Made by a program: the position numbers and the translations under genes. From Rubellicoccus peritrichatus (GTDB taxonomy: Bacteria; Verrucomicrobiota; Verrucomicrobiia; Opitutales; Cerasicoccaceae): DNA of 64,000 nucleotides. Location of the stretch: assembly GCF_033100135.1 (NCBI RefSeq), contig NZ_CP136920.1, positions 3,281,001 to 3,345,000 on the forward strand, read 5' to 3'. This document shows positions 26,001 through 34,422 of the stretch, in pieces (position 1 is the stretch's first letter; each line of letters starts with the position of its first letter). Below the pieces are notes generated by a model, which was not told where the DNA came from, did no database searches, and saw only the letters and a program-made list of their open reading frames with translations.

Positions 26001-26700
26001 GAGCACTGATTGCTTCGATCAAATCAACAATTTGAGGAAACTGACTCTGGTTTTTGATTGCCTGAACGCGTTGGTCGATACCGGCGGGATCGCTTGTCAT
26101 CAATCCAGGATTAAGTATGGCCAGGGTCGCGGCTGTTGATTCTGCGTTCAGCTCGAAGTTGTTTTGGTTTGGGGGGATGATTCCAAAAAAAGCCGGGTCA
26201 TCCTCAGACTGAGGATTGTAGGCTATGGTAATGAGCACTTTGTTGGCTGGAAGCATTGTAAATGCGAAATTGCCATCGCTGTCGGCTTTGACAATTTCCA
26301 GTCCGGCCATGATATCATAAGCGTCTTCATTGACACCAGGTGGCAGGTTTATCGTGCCTGCAATACCACGCAGTGGTGTAAGTGGGTCGGGTGCGGTGAT
26401 CGTTCGCTCTCCATCGCTGACGATAATCGGCGCTGCGGTAAAGCCGACTGGTGCGGTGAATTCGATCGTTGTGGTCGTTAGATTGGTGACGGTTGCCGGT
26501 AACGTGCCAACCATCACCGTGTAGGTGGCTCCAGTATCAAAGCCGGTGCCGGTTAGCGTTACGGTTTCGCCGTGTTCAGCCAGTGCAGGGCTGACGAAAT
26601 CGATGTTCCAATCCGCTTGAGCACGCCCAAAAACGGGGATCATCAACACGGCAGCGAGTATCGCTCGTGTCAGGTAGAAGGAGAGTGAAGAGTGATTCAT
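20059..26700 (-). CDS. Giant secreted protein with IPT/TIG domains and right-handed parallel beta-helix
   Basis: 2,213 residues, with a signal peptide (to about residue 29, VFGRAQA). Residues about 32-110 form an IPT/TIG Ig-like domain (FVSPALAEHGETVTLTGTGF), followed by a carboxypeptidase-regulatory-like segment near 120-180. A second TIG-like domain lies near 640-730 (VTSVSPGRGRSGTVISILG). Residues about 950-1760 are many imperfect parallel beta-helix coils of the form NNxIxxNxGxGIxIxG (SDNIVSNNSGHGIHIAG, NTITNNSITGNTGLGIQL). The end contains a beta-sandwich and a C-terminal module (DPDLDNRLNLLEYVQDTDPN). Parallel beta-helices commonly bind or cleave polysaccharide or form adhesins; no catalytic triad could be assigned. 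It is a single gene with no operon partner. Confidence 0.85.
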   Translation of the reverse strand: MNHSSLSFYLTRAILAAVLMIPVFGRAQADWNIDFVSPALAEHGETVTLTGTGFDTGATYTVMVGTLPATVTNLTTTTIEFTAPVGFTAAPIIVSDGERTITAPDPLTPLRGIAGTINLPPGVNEDAYDIMAGLEIVKADSDGNFAFTMLPANKVLITIAYNPQSEDDPAFFGIIPPNQNNFELNAESTAATLAILNPGLMTSDPAGIDQRVQAIKNQSQFPQIVDLIEAISAPGVDYMLDGRLQTHLESVINGAVTDLQAPVAPLVSSGLRISNSTVDAGNDNVSFTGGEIIRKNQTFDRSTPVDRLSLRPVTNTKKREVEIEVKADIKGFQPVDWYVEVYRIDPGLYQNLTEARTLPGDFEPRLLNNQKPIFSSYVRADLITARLDIIEVIATWLTEKATKLASPSTTFTLSLDDPGLYVVQAYSGNIFYGIKNFLPNPSSTDQADLLVKYDVNGLWKWAGASNALAITIDYVSALTSAKDLLKTKSGSLLDQKKLIDDFSTIYETILVNFGKTIALASSETEAGPSSRKRTEEVFLQVLQSKLQVIFNLILNGIDDQIKCIASPAGFKQSAGIGFKKFLKAVDVVGKVSSFAQATQRLDGLLGGNTRALERSLVVIDNPFRPFVTSVSPGRGRSGTVISILGDNFTDDDGTSRILSVSFCAFPNGDTSQEPDRELAATILSVESGIIRAQVPDTWELEFGDERGASICVETFDGDEFNSGRLRGQFGFNYIPDIEVVRIGFNQDNSVQANQGSLEIFTNTLFDSEVRDIEVHVFDASNNDLTPNGAEIISVNTSSITIKFDSIAPNLDPDDPPVTMSATVQAKVRIHDPEQVSFTEEVRPLNPVPFSFTVNPVPEPMLGGGLIMQVSSLSNVIAEDGELTLIEALIIASEGIAGLPGRTVLEGPAICETPSALISCPQVARDYDHILNPSALTLENNPTDETTPTQWSGGGLLGRDRIVLNENLRDLIDGGTNLVWTPDRALPPLTSGDEILLSDLIIDGTNAGSSPALRFDGVQGVKVQEVTFRNFSGDGAVFSSTNVDEPSTDNLLFRVNFNSMGGRGVAFEGHANANTLRAVRVNGTVGDALLFDGPGASNNIVEPNISFDFSKFNQFSGSTSGYGVHVKGGATSNNIRFNEASNNSLGGIRIDGAAHNTILGADEGAFAFSSSDNIVSNNSGHGIHIAGDSAEILMRYCDIYNNAGDGIRIDGADSVGHKIIGVRTGVGIDEFFEEFRSPNTGNGLYIGGGASFIFIGSSEKERFPPGFLGTGGNDDRNYFYANEKNGIHIEGPDSHGCFIQTTYVGGSTFGIDRTNGENNLLINNGSRENEIGDIASMWVTISESTQSIIQLQRTLACSFRGASDGAGILLDNAHDNIIVGCDFAANKVGIHLRNGSSGNEIGMPGDINDLNFEEIVLGNVFSPEESTILYRPFNFIYSNTEASIWVEGSGATIEEDGTVTNPNIFEGNMIGIRDERQGSGNVVNGLKITGASYGNIFGGDDPLSANRFSGANEAGVLIDGVSYPTPEHRNRFLNNTFIFNGLFRRGDYDARTFTPPGIGLLLRNCDKIIFGEDLNTPNHFKSNNFGVYLENTTNSIIQGNIIEDSRNVGHVIRGGSNNRVGGSQDEPSNFFINNGDTDFTRDGALMLASTSGNQVVGNLFGEIEEKERTPTDRRLGNKGSSIYLFNSANNIIGDPYQNGGNTIVQNEGPGIHLDGSGSINNRIINNRIGALNEHEMSADEDYLANDGIGIILENGASNNTIGGRAAVDIKGSMVELPMRNTIARSGGAGVQVNGASTTGNTITNNSITGNTGLGIQLLNGGNGNQGVPTTCVYDGETLSSTTPDLVNAPPGSIIQVFSDSASGSAEGFSFIGETTVRDDGTWEVSGLSYLGFAGLSVTVTNPTTGSTSGFGEVAINPQYNISRSDNGTPGASTFASDRTTQTVLSLDVGAQNTRVTFSRMTFTASGNIDESAIVNSVEVYWDADDNGILSSGDVLLGGPTTFASNDGTVAVDLNNPTLNPGETQTWLVVYKMADTITNGDDLILELAASTNVVATLPASGVAASPTTGSTFPITSDTLTAGPSAYAIWVAANFPGQESNLAISGQNADPDLDNRLNLLEYVQDTDPNSSDFADSGQLLLVGNELFYEFTRKEGRSDYDIRPKVMFTLGGFGFGHDLFGDPTVTSNGDGTETLRYKAQLDFANYDSIFTELNLAR

Positions 26701-27311
26701 AAATTCCGGATGCAGATGAGTTGTGAGAGTGATTCAAAACCTGCCTATGCCCACTGCTGAGCACAGCACCTGATGCCCGAAATCTCGAAACACAGGTAGT
26801 AGTCAAAGTGGAAACAGGAATATAGGTGATTCTACTGAAAATCTCAAGATTAATGAGGGATGATAACCCTATGAGCACGGCTCGGCGGGTATTATTTCAA
26901 TGAAAATCAAATGGATTTAATGGTGGTGCCAGGTGTTTCTGCCAAAAAGCCGATGGAAGGATGTTATTTGTAGCGCTTGGAGTGTTTCGTTGACCTATTG
27001 GATGGAAGTTAGGTGTTTTCATAGTGAAATCAGGTTTCTGTTTTCAGCAGTCCGTAGCTTCTCATGAGAGAATAATAATCACAATGGTGGCGAATGAGTA
27101 CATGTGCTCAATTGCAGTCCAATTGCTATGGTCATTTGGTCGCAATCGATCGTGATCTGGTGATCTCTGCATTACCAATCAATCGTTCAAAGAAACATTG
27201 ATATTGTTTTAATTGTTTTTCATCGTGGTTTGGAGATCCAGATCATAACAAATGTTTTGAGATGATGGCTTTTTCTTATGCCATCTTGATTTCTTGTGGA
27301 AAATAGCACGC
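26701..27311. other. Long divergent intergenic region
   Basis: 611 bp between the divergent beta-helix gene and the GntR-LacI regulator. It is AT-rich towards the regulator and contains a 16-bp near-palindrome at 27095-27110. A TTG at 27294 could extend the regulator by six codons, but ATG 27312 is preferred. No ORF or RNA gene recognised. Confidence 0.5.
27095..27110. promoter_or_regulatory. Candidate operator, 16-bp near-palindrome
   Basis: TGAGTACATGTGCTCA is symmetric except for one pair and lies about 200 bp upstream of the GntR-LacI regulator gene. It may be an autoregulatory site. This rests on symmetry and location only. Confidence 0.25.
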
Positions 27312-28517
27312 ATGACTAGAAAAGGCCGAAGCAGGCAGCAGCAGATTTACGATGTGCTGAAGCGGGAAATACAGCGCAATACCTACAAGCCAGGAGATTA
27401 TCTCCCTACGGTGCGTGAATTGGCCAAGCGCTTTGAAACCAGTATCACCCCGGTTTATCAGGCCGTGAACAGTTTGGCGAGCGAAGGCTATCTTTCTCTG
27501 ACTCAGGGCTCAGGTATTATGATGCTGGGGCCGGAAGAGGGTGTTGGGAATCGCCGGAAGCCAATGATCGATTTTTTAGGTACGACCAGGCATTTCAGCC
27601 AAAATGAACCGCCTCAGATAAGCCGTCTGACCACAGCAGCGGCGGATTGGCTATTGTGGGGATTGAGCCATTCAAAGGAGGTTCGTGTCTCTGTGACGCA
27701 TTTTCCTTTCCAGGATGACCAGGATTTCTATGAAGCTTTGACTGACAGCCTTCATTCAGACTCTGAAATCATCACCTTTTCTGATCCGGAAAAGCTCGAT
27801 GCTGAAGCAATGCGGCTTTTAAGCCAGATACATAAAGCAGGTAAGCGTATTGTTTACCTGGCCAATATGGTGGATGTGCCGGAATTTGATCGAGTAAGAA
27901 GCGATTTCCGTAATGGCAGTTATGCTTTGACCTGGCACTTACTGGAGCAAGGGCACACTTGCTTGCTGCGCTTTCATACTTCGCTTGATAACTGGTATGA
28001 AACCCAAAAGGAGGAGGGCTTTCAGGCTGCAATTAAGGACTGGAATCAGACGCATTCAGCTAATGTCGTTGGATTGAGACATTTGTCCTTTGACGAAAAC
28101 CTCGGCGTGGCAGGGATTAAGGAAGAAGCGTGGAGTTTGAATGAACTTCGAAGTATAGTAGAGCAACACCCAGTTACGGCTTTGCTGGCAACATCAGATC
28201 CGTCTGTCCTATATCTTCGACATGCGGCAAGTGCATTGGGACGTGAAGATCTTGAGATAACTGGCTATGATTTGATCTGGAGTGAATTAGCACAGGTAAG
28301 TGGTCATTCTGAATTTATAAAGAAGCACTCGGATGCTGTTCGATATTCGGAGCCACCAATATCGGTTGAAGTCAACGCTCCACTTTTAGGCAGTGAGCTG
28401 GCAAAGCTCGCGATTCAACGCGCAATGGGGACAGTGCCCTCTAAGCCTCAGGTCGTTTTGGTTCCTCAGAAGCTGCATACGAAGCCCGAATTGCAGAAAC
28501 TTAACCGCATTGTATAG
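27312..28517 (+). CDS. GntR-type regulator with LacI-like effector domain
   Basis: About 401 residues. The N-terminal winged helix-turn-helix is a classic GntR domain (QQIYDVLKREIQRNTYKPGDYLPTVRELA, then SITPVYQAVNSLASEGYL). The C-terminal part (about 95-390) has a periplasmic-binding-protein-like fold as in LacI and AraR (TALLATSDPSVLYLRHAASALG, EITGYDLIWSELA). Such hybrids sense sugars and control carbohydrate genes. ATG 27312 was chosen over the upstream TTG 27294. The target is unclear: it is divergent from the giant beta-helix gene and not next to a transport operon. Confidence 0.87.
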   Translation: MTRKGRSRQQQIYDVLKREIQRNTYKPGDYLPTVRELAKRFETSITPVYQAVNSLASEGYLSLTQGSGIMMLGPEEGVGNRRKPMIDFLGTTRHFSQNEPPQISRLTTAAADWLLWGLSHSKEVRVSVTHFPFQDDQDFYEALTDSLHSDSEIITFSDPEKLDAEAMRLLSQIHKAGKRIVYLANMVDVPEFDRVRSDFRNGSYALTWHLLEQGHTCLLRFHTSLDNWYETQKEEGFQAAIKDWNQTHSANVVGLRHLSFDENLGVAGIKEEAWSLNELRSIVEQHPVTALLATSDPSVLYLRHAASALGREDLEITGYDLIWSELAQVSGHSEFIKKHSDAVRYSEPPISVEVNAPLLGSELAKLAIQRAMGTVPSKPQVVLVPQKLHTKPELQKLNRIV

Positions 28518-28663
28518 CAGGAACCTATGCGGCGGCCTTAAAAATGGAGTGTGCATGAAACTCCCATCTTAGGCCCTCTTTTTATGAATAAAATTTTCCT
28601 GAATGAAATTGTAGAAATGGAGTTGACAGGCCCGATATAACCCACAGTCTCCTCCGCTTTGAT

Positions 28664-28741
28664 CGGGGCATAGCGCAGTCTGGCTAGCGCATCTGCTTTG
28701 GGAGCAGAGGGTCGGGGGTTCGAATCCCTCTGCCCCGACCA
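28664..28741 (+). tRNA. tRNA-Pro (anticodon UGG)
   Basis: A full cloverleaf is readable: acceptor CGGGGCA/TGCCCCG with discriminator A and encoded CCA (28739-28741), and anticodon stem TCTGC/GCAGA with loop TTTGGGA, giving anticodon TGG at 28699-28701. The T-arm has GGGGGTTCGAATCCCTC. Initial C1 is typical of bacterial tRNA-Pro. No integrase or attachment repeat was seen beside it. Confidence 0.97.
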
Positions 28742-29397
28742 ATGTCACCTTTTGTCAGTTAAGGAAAATCGGCGACAGATGCCTCGAAATCAATGAATTT
28801 TGAATCTTCTTCTCCGTCACTGCAATTGTCAGAATGCTACTGCCAAAGCCTCGAAAAGTCAGATTTTTGCCAGTATATATGTTTTTGTCCGCTTGTTTAG
28901 TTGTTGCTGGAAAAGGAGTAACTGGTGCAGTTAATAGGCCAAAATATACCTTGATCTACGTTAATGAAGTGAAGATTCAACAAGGCGGATTACCCAATTC
29001 CGATTCGTTACGCGAATCTCCACGAGTGTCCTAATCGTTAGGCCGACAGCTCGCTTCACTGGACTTGTCCTAACGTGTACAGCGTGTTGCAATCTGCTTG
29101 GTTTATCCGCCGTGAGCGGCGTCCTAACCATGGGTATGCAGTTGACTTACTTTTTATGAAATTAAAATTTTAATGTGCTTCGCAACTGATACGCCGCACA
29201 CATTATATTATAATGGAAATCCTATGGGAATTAAGCAGTTACTTTAACGGTATGCGTTTGAAGAGGTATAAAGTGGATAGGCAGAAGTGTTTATGAAAAC
29301 CCACGTAAAGAATTGTAGTTTATTTGGTGATTCTCGATGTTACGCTCTGAGATTATTGAATAATTATGTTTGCTCTCGCATTTCTTGAGAGTTGAAA
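28742..29397. other. Intergenic region with repetitive fragments, no gene seen
   Basis: 656 bp downstream of tRNA-Pro. It contains a small palindrome GATTCG/CGAATC (29002-29018) and three copies of GTCCTAA (29028, 29067, 29121). Distant complementary segments GGCGGAT (28985) and ATCCGCC (near 29105) also occur. It looks like a decayed intergenic repeat. A 66-codon ORF at 28834-29034 has no protein-like support. The last 200 bp are AT-rich. Confidence 0.4.
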
Positions 29398-30693
29398 TCA
29401 GCTGGCTGCCAAAGCCTGCTCCAAGTCAGCCTGGATGTCTTCGAAATTCTCAATACCGATCGAGAGGCGGACGTAGTCGTCGCTCACACCTGAAGTTGTC
29501 TGCTCCTCCGGACTTAATTGGCTGTGGGTTGTGGTTGCTGGATGGATTGCCAGGCTTTTGGCATCGCCTATATTTGCCAGATGGCTGAAGAGCTTGAGAT
29601 TGTCGATGAAGTTTGCACCTGCCTCGGCACCGCCTTTGATACCAAAGCCGAGGAGAGCACCGAATCCGCCGGAGAGGTACTTCTTGGCGTTGGTATGATG
29701 CGGATGATCGGAAAGTCCGGGGTAATTGACCCACGCTACTTTGTTGTGGGACTTTAAGAACTCAGCGGTCCTCAGTGCGTTTTCACTGTGGCGCTGCATT
29801 CGAAGCTCCAGAGTCTCAACTCCAAGTAAGGTATAGAAGCTGTTCTGTGGACTTGGGCAGGCACCCATGTCGCGTAGGAGTTGCAGTCGCAGCTTCATAG
29901 CAAAGGCGACGTTGATACCACCAAATGGTTCGAAGGTCTGGAAAGTTTCACCGTGGACGAGACCATGGTAACTTGGGTCTGGTTCGGTGAATCCGGGAAA
30001 GCGCCCGCTTGCGACCCAATCAAAGTTTCCGCCATCGACAACCATTCCGCCAATGGCAACACCATGTCCGCCGATGAACTTTGTGGTGCTGTGCACAACG
30101 ATATTACAGCCGTCTTCAATCGGGCGGCAGAGGGCAGGGGAGAGTGCAGTATTGTCGAGGATCAGGGGAATGCCGAGCTCCTTACCGATCGCGGCAACTT
30201 CCGCGGTTGGAAAGATATTCAGGCTTGGATTACCAAGCGTTTCTCCAAAGAAAGCCTTGGTGTTGTCCTTTGCCGCTTTGCGGAAGTTCTCCGGGTCATT
30301 TCCATCGATGAAACTGATCTCTATGCCAAGCTTCGGCAGTGTGTAATGGAAAAGATTGTAGGTGCCGCCGTAGAGCTGTGAAACAGAGACGATGTGGTCA
30401 CCAGCTCCGGCGATATTCAGGATGGCATTGGTGATTGCCGCCGAACCACTGGCGAAGCCCAGCCCAGCGGTGCCGCCTTCCATCGCCGCGATGCGTTTTT
30501 CGAGCACATCGGTCGTTGGGTTCATAATCCGTGTGTAGATCATGCCCAACTCTTTCAGGGCGAACAAATTTGCTGCGTGTTCCGTGTCGCGAAAGACGTA
30601 ACTTGTGGTCTGGTGAACTGGGACTGCTCGTGAACCGAATGATCCATCAGGTTCTTGCCCGGCGTGTAGTGCTTTAGTTCCGATTCCTTGCAT
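29398..30693 (-). CDS. metY: O-acetylhomoserine sulfhydrylase
   Basis: 431 residues, a PLP enzyme of the Cys/Met metabolism family that makes homocysteine from O-acetylhomoserine and sulfide in the cytoplasm. Signatures are TKALHAGQEPDGSFGSRAVP, the phosphate-binding YTRIMNPTTDVLEKRIAAMEGG, ASGSAAITNAI, FGETLGNPSLN, and the PLP lysine in VVHSTTKFIGGHG. The C-terminal IHPATTTHSQLSPEEQ and DYVRLSIGIEN are typical. The length (about 425-435) matches MetY rather than the shorter MetB/MetC. An AraC-type gene lies upstream on the same strand after 60 bp, but a functional link is doubtful. Confidence 0.92.
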   Translation of the reverse strand: MQGIGTKALHAGQEPDGSFGSRAVPVHQTTSYVFRDTEHAANLFALKELGMIYTRIMNPTTDVLEKRIAAMEGGTAGLGFASGSAAITNAILNIAGAGDHIVSVSQLYGGTYNLFHYTLPKLGIEISFIDGNDPENFRKAAKDNTKAFFGETLGNPSLNIFPTAEVAAIGKELGIPLILDNTALSPALCRPIEDGCNIVVHSTTKFIGGHGVAIGGMVVDGGNFDWVASGRFPGFTEPDPSYHGLVHGETFQTFEPFGGINVAFAMKLRLQLLRDMGACPSPQNSFYTLLGVETLELRMQRHSENALRTAEFLKSHNKVAWVNYPGLSDHPHHTNAKKYLSGGFGALLGFGIKGGAEAGANFIDNLKLFSHLANIGDAKSLAIHPATTTHSQLSPEEQTTSGVSDDYVRLSIGIENFEDIQADLEQALAAS

Positions 30694-30753
30694 AATTGGT
30701 GGAGGTGTTTAAGTATGACATTCAGGTAATGAAATCCAGCGAGCAAGGCTTTT

Positions 30754-31665
30754 CTAAGTAGATTCTCCAGATAAAATTCGGGCCCGGAGCTCACGTGGTG
30801 TCTGTCCACTCATACGGCGAATGAAATGTGTAAACACAGACTGAGAGTTGAAACCGCTTAATTCAGCAATGTCAGAAATGCTGAATTCCTGATTCCGCAT
30901 CAATGAGATGGCAAGATGGAGTTGGTAATTGCTTCGATGGTCCCGCAATGAAATCCCCATCTGCGCTTCGAAGCGATTGCGCAGATGACGTTCGGAAAGA
31001 CCTGCTCGCCTGGCCACTTCTTCAAGTGACCAATGCTCACGTACGGATTGAAAAATGAGGCTTTCGATGCGAACAATCCATTCACTTTTTGTAGATAGCG
31101 ACTCTTCTGTTAATGGTGGTTCGAATTTGGAGCTTGAATGGATACGAGTTAGTAACCGGTCTAATATTGGCAGTAACTCAACACGATTATCCAGATGTTC
31201 ATCTACCCACAAATTCGCAATTTCAGACCACATAAGGTCTGTCTTTGTGTCCGGATTAATAACCTGATGACTTAGCTTTCCTAATTGTGTCTCTCCTTTC
31301 TCGAGCTCGAAGGTTATAAACAGCCAGTGAAGCTCATCTGCTGCTAAATCAATATAGTGATGAAACTGATATGGTGTCATTAATAATGCAGCACCTTCTT
31401 TCAGATGCAGGGCTTTTCCATCAACACTGATAACGCCAGCAGTTTGGAGTGACCGTATAAGAACGTAGCGGTGATGCATTCGACCCGCTAAATTCTTTCT
31501 CTGGAGTGCCCCTTTAATCTTTTGCTGAAGCGCGCCCCTTGTCCTCCGCTCAAAGAGCAGGACATTGCGTGAAATAATACGATCCGCAACGTCCAGGCCA
31601 GTGTAGTAATTGGCAGGGTTCTCGATCATGCTCGGAAAGAGATCTAGCTTAATTGATTCGTTCAA
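30754..31665 (-). CDS. AraC-family transcriptional regulator
   Basis: 303 residues. The N-terminal cupin-like sensing half includes GKALHLKEGAALLMTPYQFHHYID. The C-terminal half has the two helix-turn-helix motifs (HWSLEEVARRAGLSERHLRNRFEAQMG; FSISDIAELSGFNSQSVFTHFIRRM, ending GQTPRELR). It is divergently transcribed from the four-gene MFS/oxidoreductase/DUF1080 operon across only 77 bp, so it most likely senses that operon's sugar and controls it from the shared region (inference from arrangement). Confidence 0.92.
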   Translation of the reverse strand: MNESIKLDLFPSMIENPANYYTGLDVADRIISRNVLLFERRTRGALQQKIKGALQRKNLAGRMHHRYVLIRSLQTAGVISVDGKALHLKEGAALLMTPYQFHHYIDLAADELHWLFITFELEKGETQLGKLSHQVINPDTKTDLMWSEIANLWVDEHLDNRVELLPILDRLLTRIHSSSKFEPPLTEESLSTKSEWIVRIESLIFQSVREHWSLEEVARRAGLSERHLRNRFEAQMGISLRDHRSNYQLHLAISLMRNQEFSISDIAELSGFNSQSVFTHFIRRMSGQTPRELRARILSGEST

Positions 31666-31742
31666 ACTTCCGAAATCATCAAATTATTAGCCGAAATGAG
31701 CAAGTATTTTTATGTTTTGAGATGCTAATATAGGAAAATGTC

Positions 31743-33092
31743 ATGACAAGTGTCAGTCGTATTCAGTTATCAGCAATGATGTTTCTCCAATTTTTTATTT
31801 GGGGAGCTTGGTACGTCACCGCACCGAATTACCTGAGTGGAATTGGTTTCACTGGAAGTGAATTTGCCTGGACTTATTCAGTTGGTCCTATTGCCGGAAT
31901 GGTAACTCCGTTCTTTGTGGGCATGGTTGCGGATCGTTTTTTTTCTGCGCAGCTTGTTCTGGGCGTCTTAAATTTGTTGGGAGCTGCTTTGCTCATACTG
32001 GCTACTTCATTTATGAAAGGAGGCCAATCACCCGATGCAATCAATATGGTTTTCCTAGGGTATATGATGACCTATTACCCAACGCTTGCTATCAGTAATA
32101 CTATTGTGATGCGCCATGTCGAAGATTCAAAGAAAGAGTTTCCCTTGATCCGGGTATTTGGGACGATTGGTTGGATTATTGCTGGATTGTGTCTGAGCTG
32201 GCTGTCATGGGATACAAGCATAAGTATGTTTTATCTTGCTGCTGCCGCAGCTACAACACTTGGTCTTTTCAGTTTTTTCTTACCCGCGACACCTCCAGAA
32301 AGCAGTTCTGAAAAAGTTTCAATAGGGCAGATATTTGGAGTCGATGCATTTGTTTTGTTCAAAGACCGCTCTTTTCTCGTATTCCTGATTAGCTCAGTCC
32401 TCGTTTGTATTCCACTTGCCTTCTATTATCAACTGGCAAGTCGGGTTGTTGAAATGCTGCATTTACCTATTGCCCGGACCATGTCCTATGGGCAGATGTC
32501 CGAAATTCTTTTCATGTTGGTGATGCCGCTTTTCTTTGTACGCCTCGGAGTGAAGTGGATGCTGTTCATTGGCATGATGGCTTGGGTGTTGCGTTATGTT
32601 CTTTTTAGTATTGGGGCATCTGATGGGATTGCATGGATGATTATTTCAGGAATCGTTCTTCATGGCATTTGCTACGATTTCTTTTTTGTTACAGGGCAGA
32701 TTTACACTGATAGAATTGCGTCTCCAAAAATACGGGCGCAAGCACAGGGACTGCTTGTCTTCTTCACCCTTGGGTTGGGGATGTTAATAGGGGCTAATGT
32801 TGCTGGTCGACTGGAAGTCTTCTATACTCCTGCGGAATCAATTGAATTGAAGACAAAAGTTCAGCAGATTGCTGCCGAACTCGCTGTCCTGCAAAACAGT
32901 TCAGATGCGGATGGAGGGACGCTCGCAGATTTGAGTCAGAAGATGCGCAAATATAGAACTGAAGAGCTGCAAGCTATGGACTGGGGAAAAATATGGGGCA
33001 TACCTACTGCAATGGCAGGTTTTGTATTACTATTTTTCACCCTTTTCTTTAAGGAGCCACAATCTGAGGAAGGCAGCTCAATTACATTATGA
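31743..33092 (+). CDS. MFS transporter, nucleoside:H+ symporter-like
   Basis: 449 residues with about 12 membrane segments. The opening [18 protein letters not shown] and the GMVADRFF loop match the nucleoside/H+ symporter (NupG/XapB) branch common in Bacteroidota, Planctomycetota and Verrucomicrobiota, where relatives sit in sugar operons. A hydrophilic insertion (about 370-410, [16 protein letters not shown]) lies between late helices. It is the first gene of the operon and overlaps the next by 4 bp (ATGA). By context it probably imports the keto-sugar or monosaccharide released by the exported enzymes. Confidence 0.87.
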   Translation: MTSVSRIQLSAMMFLQFFIWGAWYVTAPNYLSGIGFTGSEFAWTYSVGPIAGMVTPFFVGMVADRFFSAQLVLGVLNLLGAALLILATSFMKGGQSPDAINMVFLGYMMTYYPTLAISNTIVMRHVEDSKKEFPLIRVFGTIGWIIAGLCLSWLSWDTSISMFYLAAAAATTLGLFSFFLPATPPESSSEKVSIGQIFGVDAFVLFKDRSFLVFLISSVLVCIPLAFYYQLASRVVEMLHLPIARTMSYGQMSEILFMLVMPLFFVRLGVKWMLFIGMMAWVLRYVLFSIGASDGIAWMIISGIVLHGICYDFFFVTGQIYTDRIASPKIRAQAQGLLVFFTLGLGMLIGANVAGRLEVFYTPAESIELKTKVQQIAAELAVLQNSSDADGGTLADLSQKMRKYRTEELQAMDWGKIWGIPTAMAGFVLLFFTLFFKEPQSEEGSSITL

Positions 33093-34417
33093 ATAAGTTG
33101 AAATCAATTCCAGTAACCCGTCGCACTGTATTGAAGAGTCTTTCTTTGGCGGCTGCATATTCGATACTGCCCAGAGCGGCCAGAGCAAATACAATTGAAG
33201 GTAAATTACGCATTGCCCAAGTAGGAGTAGGTGGGCAGGGGAAAACGAACCTCGGAGCATTACTACGACACCCCAGCGCGGATGTCGTTGCCTTGTGCGA
33301 TGTGGATAGTGACAAGCTCGCCGTAGCAGTTGAATTATGCCCCGAAGCTGAAACTTACCGAGACTACAGAGTTCTTTTTGACGAAATGTCTGATGAGATC
33401 GATGCTGTTTTGGTTTCAACTCCTGACCATATGCACGCTCCCATAGCCATGGCGGCCATGGAGCTTGGGAAACATGTTTATTGTGAAAAGCCCTTGGCTC
33501 ATAATGTGGTCGAAAATCGAGAGCTTCGTCTGATGGCTGATGAAATGGGTTTGGTGACGCAGATGGGCATTCAACTCAGTTCTTCAATTGGCCAGCGTAT
33601 GACAGTTGAGTACATTCGTAGTGGGCTTATAGGGAAGGTATCAGAAGTACATGTCTGGTCTTCCAAAAGCTGGGGGAGTGATGATGATTCGTTGAAAGCT
33701 CCAGTGACTGAACCACCTGAGAAGCTGGATTGGGAACTTTGGTTGGGCATAGCCGAAGAGCGGCCTTATCGTAACAGGACATACCATCCTGCTTTGTGGC
33801 GTCGTCTTGTCGATTTTGGAACTGGAACGCTTGGAGATATGGGAGTGCATATTTTTGATACACCTTACCGTGCACTGAAACTGACGGCACCCCTTTCAGT
33901 TCGAAGTGAGTGCCGTCAACCCAATGGTATTTATCATCCGAAAAGCGTTATTACGGAATACACATTTCCATCGACTTCTTATACTGCAGAAAAATTGAAA
34001 TGGGTGTGGTATGATGGACGGAATGCACCCCCTGCTTCGATACCTGGGCTTGAATTGGAAGAGGGCATGAGAATGCCGGAGCAAGGCTGCGTAATGGTTG
34101 GTGAGAACGCTACTTTGATGATGCCGCACCATAGCGCACCGCGGACATTTCCAAGGGATTTGATACGCAGCGTGCCGCGTCCAAAACTCAAGCCCATCGA
34201 TCATCATGGTCAGTGGATCGAAGCTTGTTTGACTGGAGGAACAACTGGCGCACCGTTTTCATATGGTGGTCCATTATGTGAAGCGCTTCAGATTGGTGTT
34301 GTGGCGAACCGGTTTCCGGGACAAACTTTGGAGTGGGATGCAGATAATATGCGAGTGACAAATCTTCCTGAAGCAAATCGATACTTGAGCAGAAAATACA
34401 GAGCTTTTGCTAGCTGA
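33089..34417 (+). CDS. Gfo/Idh/MocA-family oxidoreductase with Tat signal
   Basis: 442 residues. The N-terminus carries a twin-arginine signal ([15 protein letters not shown], residues about 9-23, cleavage near ARA), so the folded, cofactor-loaded enzyme should be exported. Rossmann motif [14 protein letters not shown] and [11 protein letters not shown] (the EKP motif) identify the NAD(P)-binding fold; the C-terminal domain is the usual open beta-sheet. Exported members of this family oxidise sugar hydroxyls such as C3-OH of glycosides with tightly bound cofactor. Neighbours (a second family member and a DUF1080 protein) support a 3-keto-glycoside route. Confidence 0.9.
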   Translation: MNKLKSIPVTRRTVLKSLSLAAAYSILPRAARANTIEGKLRIAQVGVGGQGKTNLGALLRHPSADVVALCDVDSDKLAVAVELCPEAETYRDYRVLFDEMSDEIDAVLVSTPDHMHAPIAMAAMELGKHVYCEKPLAHNVVENRELRLMADEMGLVTQMGIQLSSSIGQRMTVEYIRSGLIGKVSEVHVWSSKSWGSDDDSLKAPVTEPPEKLDWELWLGIAEERPYRNRTYHPALWRRLVDFGTGTLGDMGVHIFDTPYRALKLTAPLSVRSECRQPNGIYHPKSVITEYTFPSTSYTAEKLKWVWYDGRNAPPASIPGLELEEGMRMPEQGCVMVGENATLMMPHHSAPRTFPRDLIRSVPRPKLKPIDHHGQWIEACLTGGTTGAPFSYGGPLCEALQIGVVANRFPGQTLEWDADNMRVTNLPEANRYLSRKYRAFAS

Positions 34418-34422
34418 ATCCT

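Noticed and set aside
28623-28641. TTGACA and TATAAC upstream of tRNA-Pro as a promoter
   Set aside because: The two hexamers are only 7 nt apart, so they cannot be a -35/-10 pair.
28664-28741. tRNA-Pro as an integration site of a genomic island
   Set aside because: No integrase and no second copy of the tRNA 3' end was seen in the window.
28834-29034. 66-codon ORF downstream of tRNA-Pro
   Set aside because: Hydrophobic start but no family resemblance, runs into repetitive sequence, no promoter or neighbour support.
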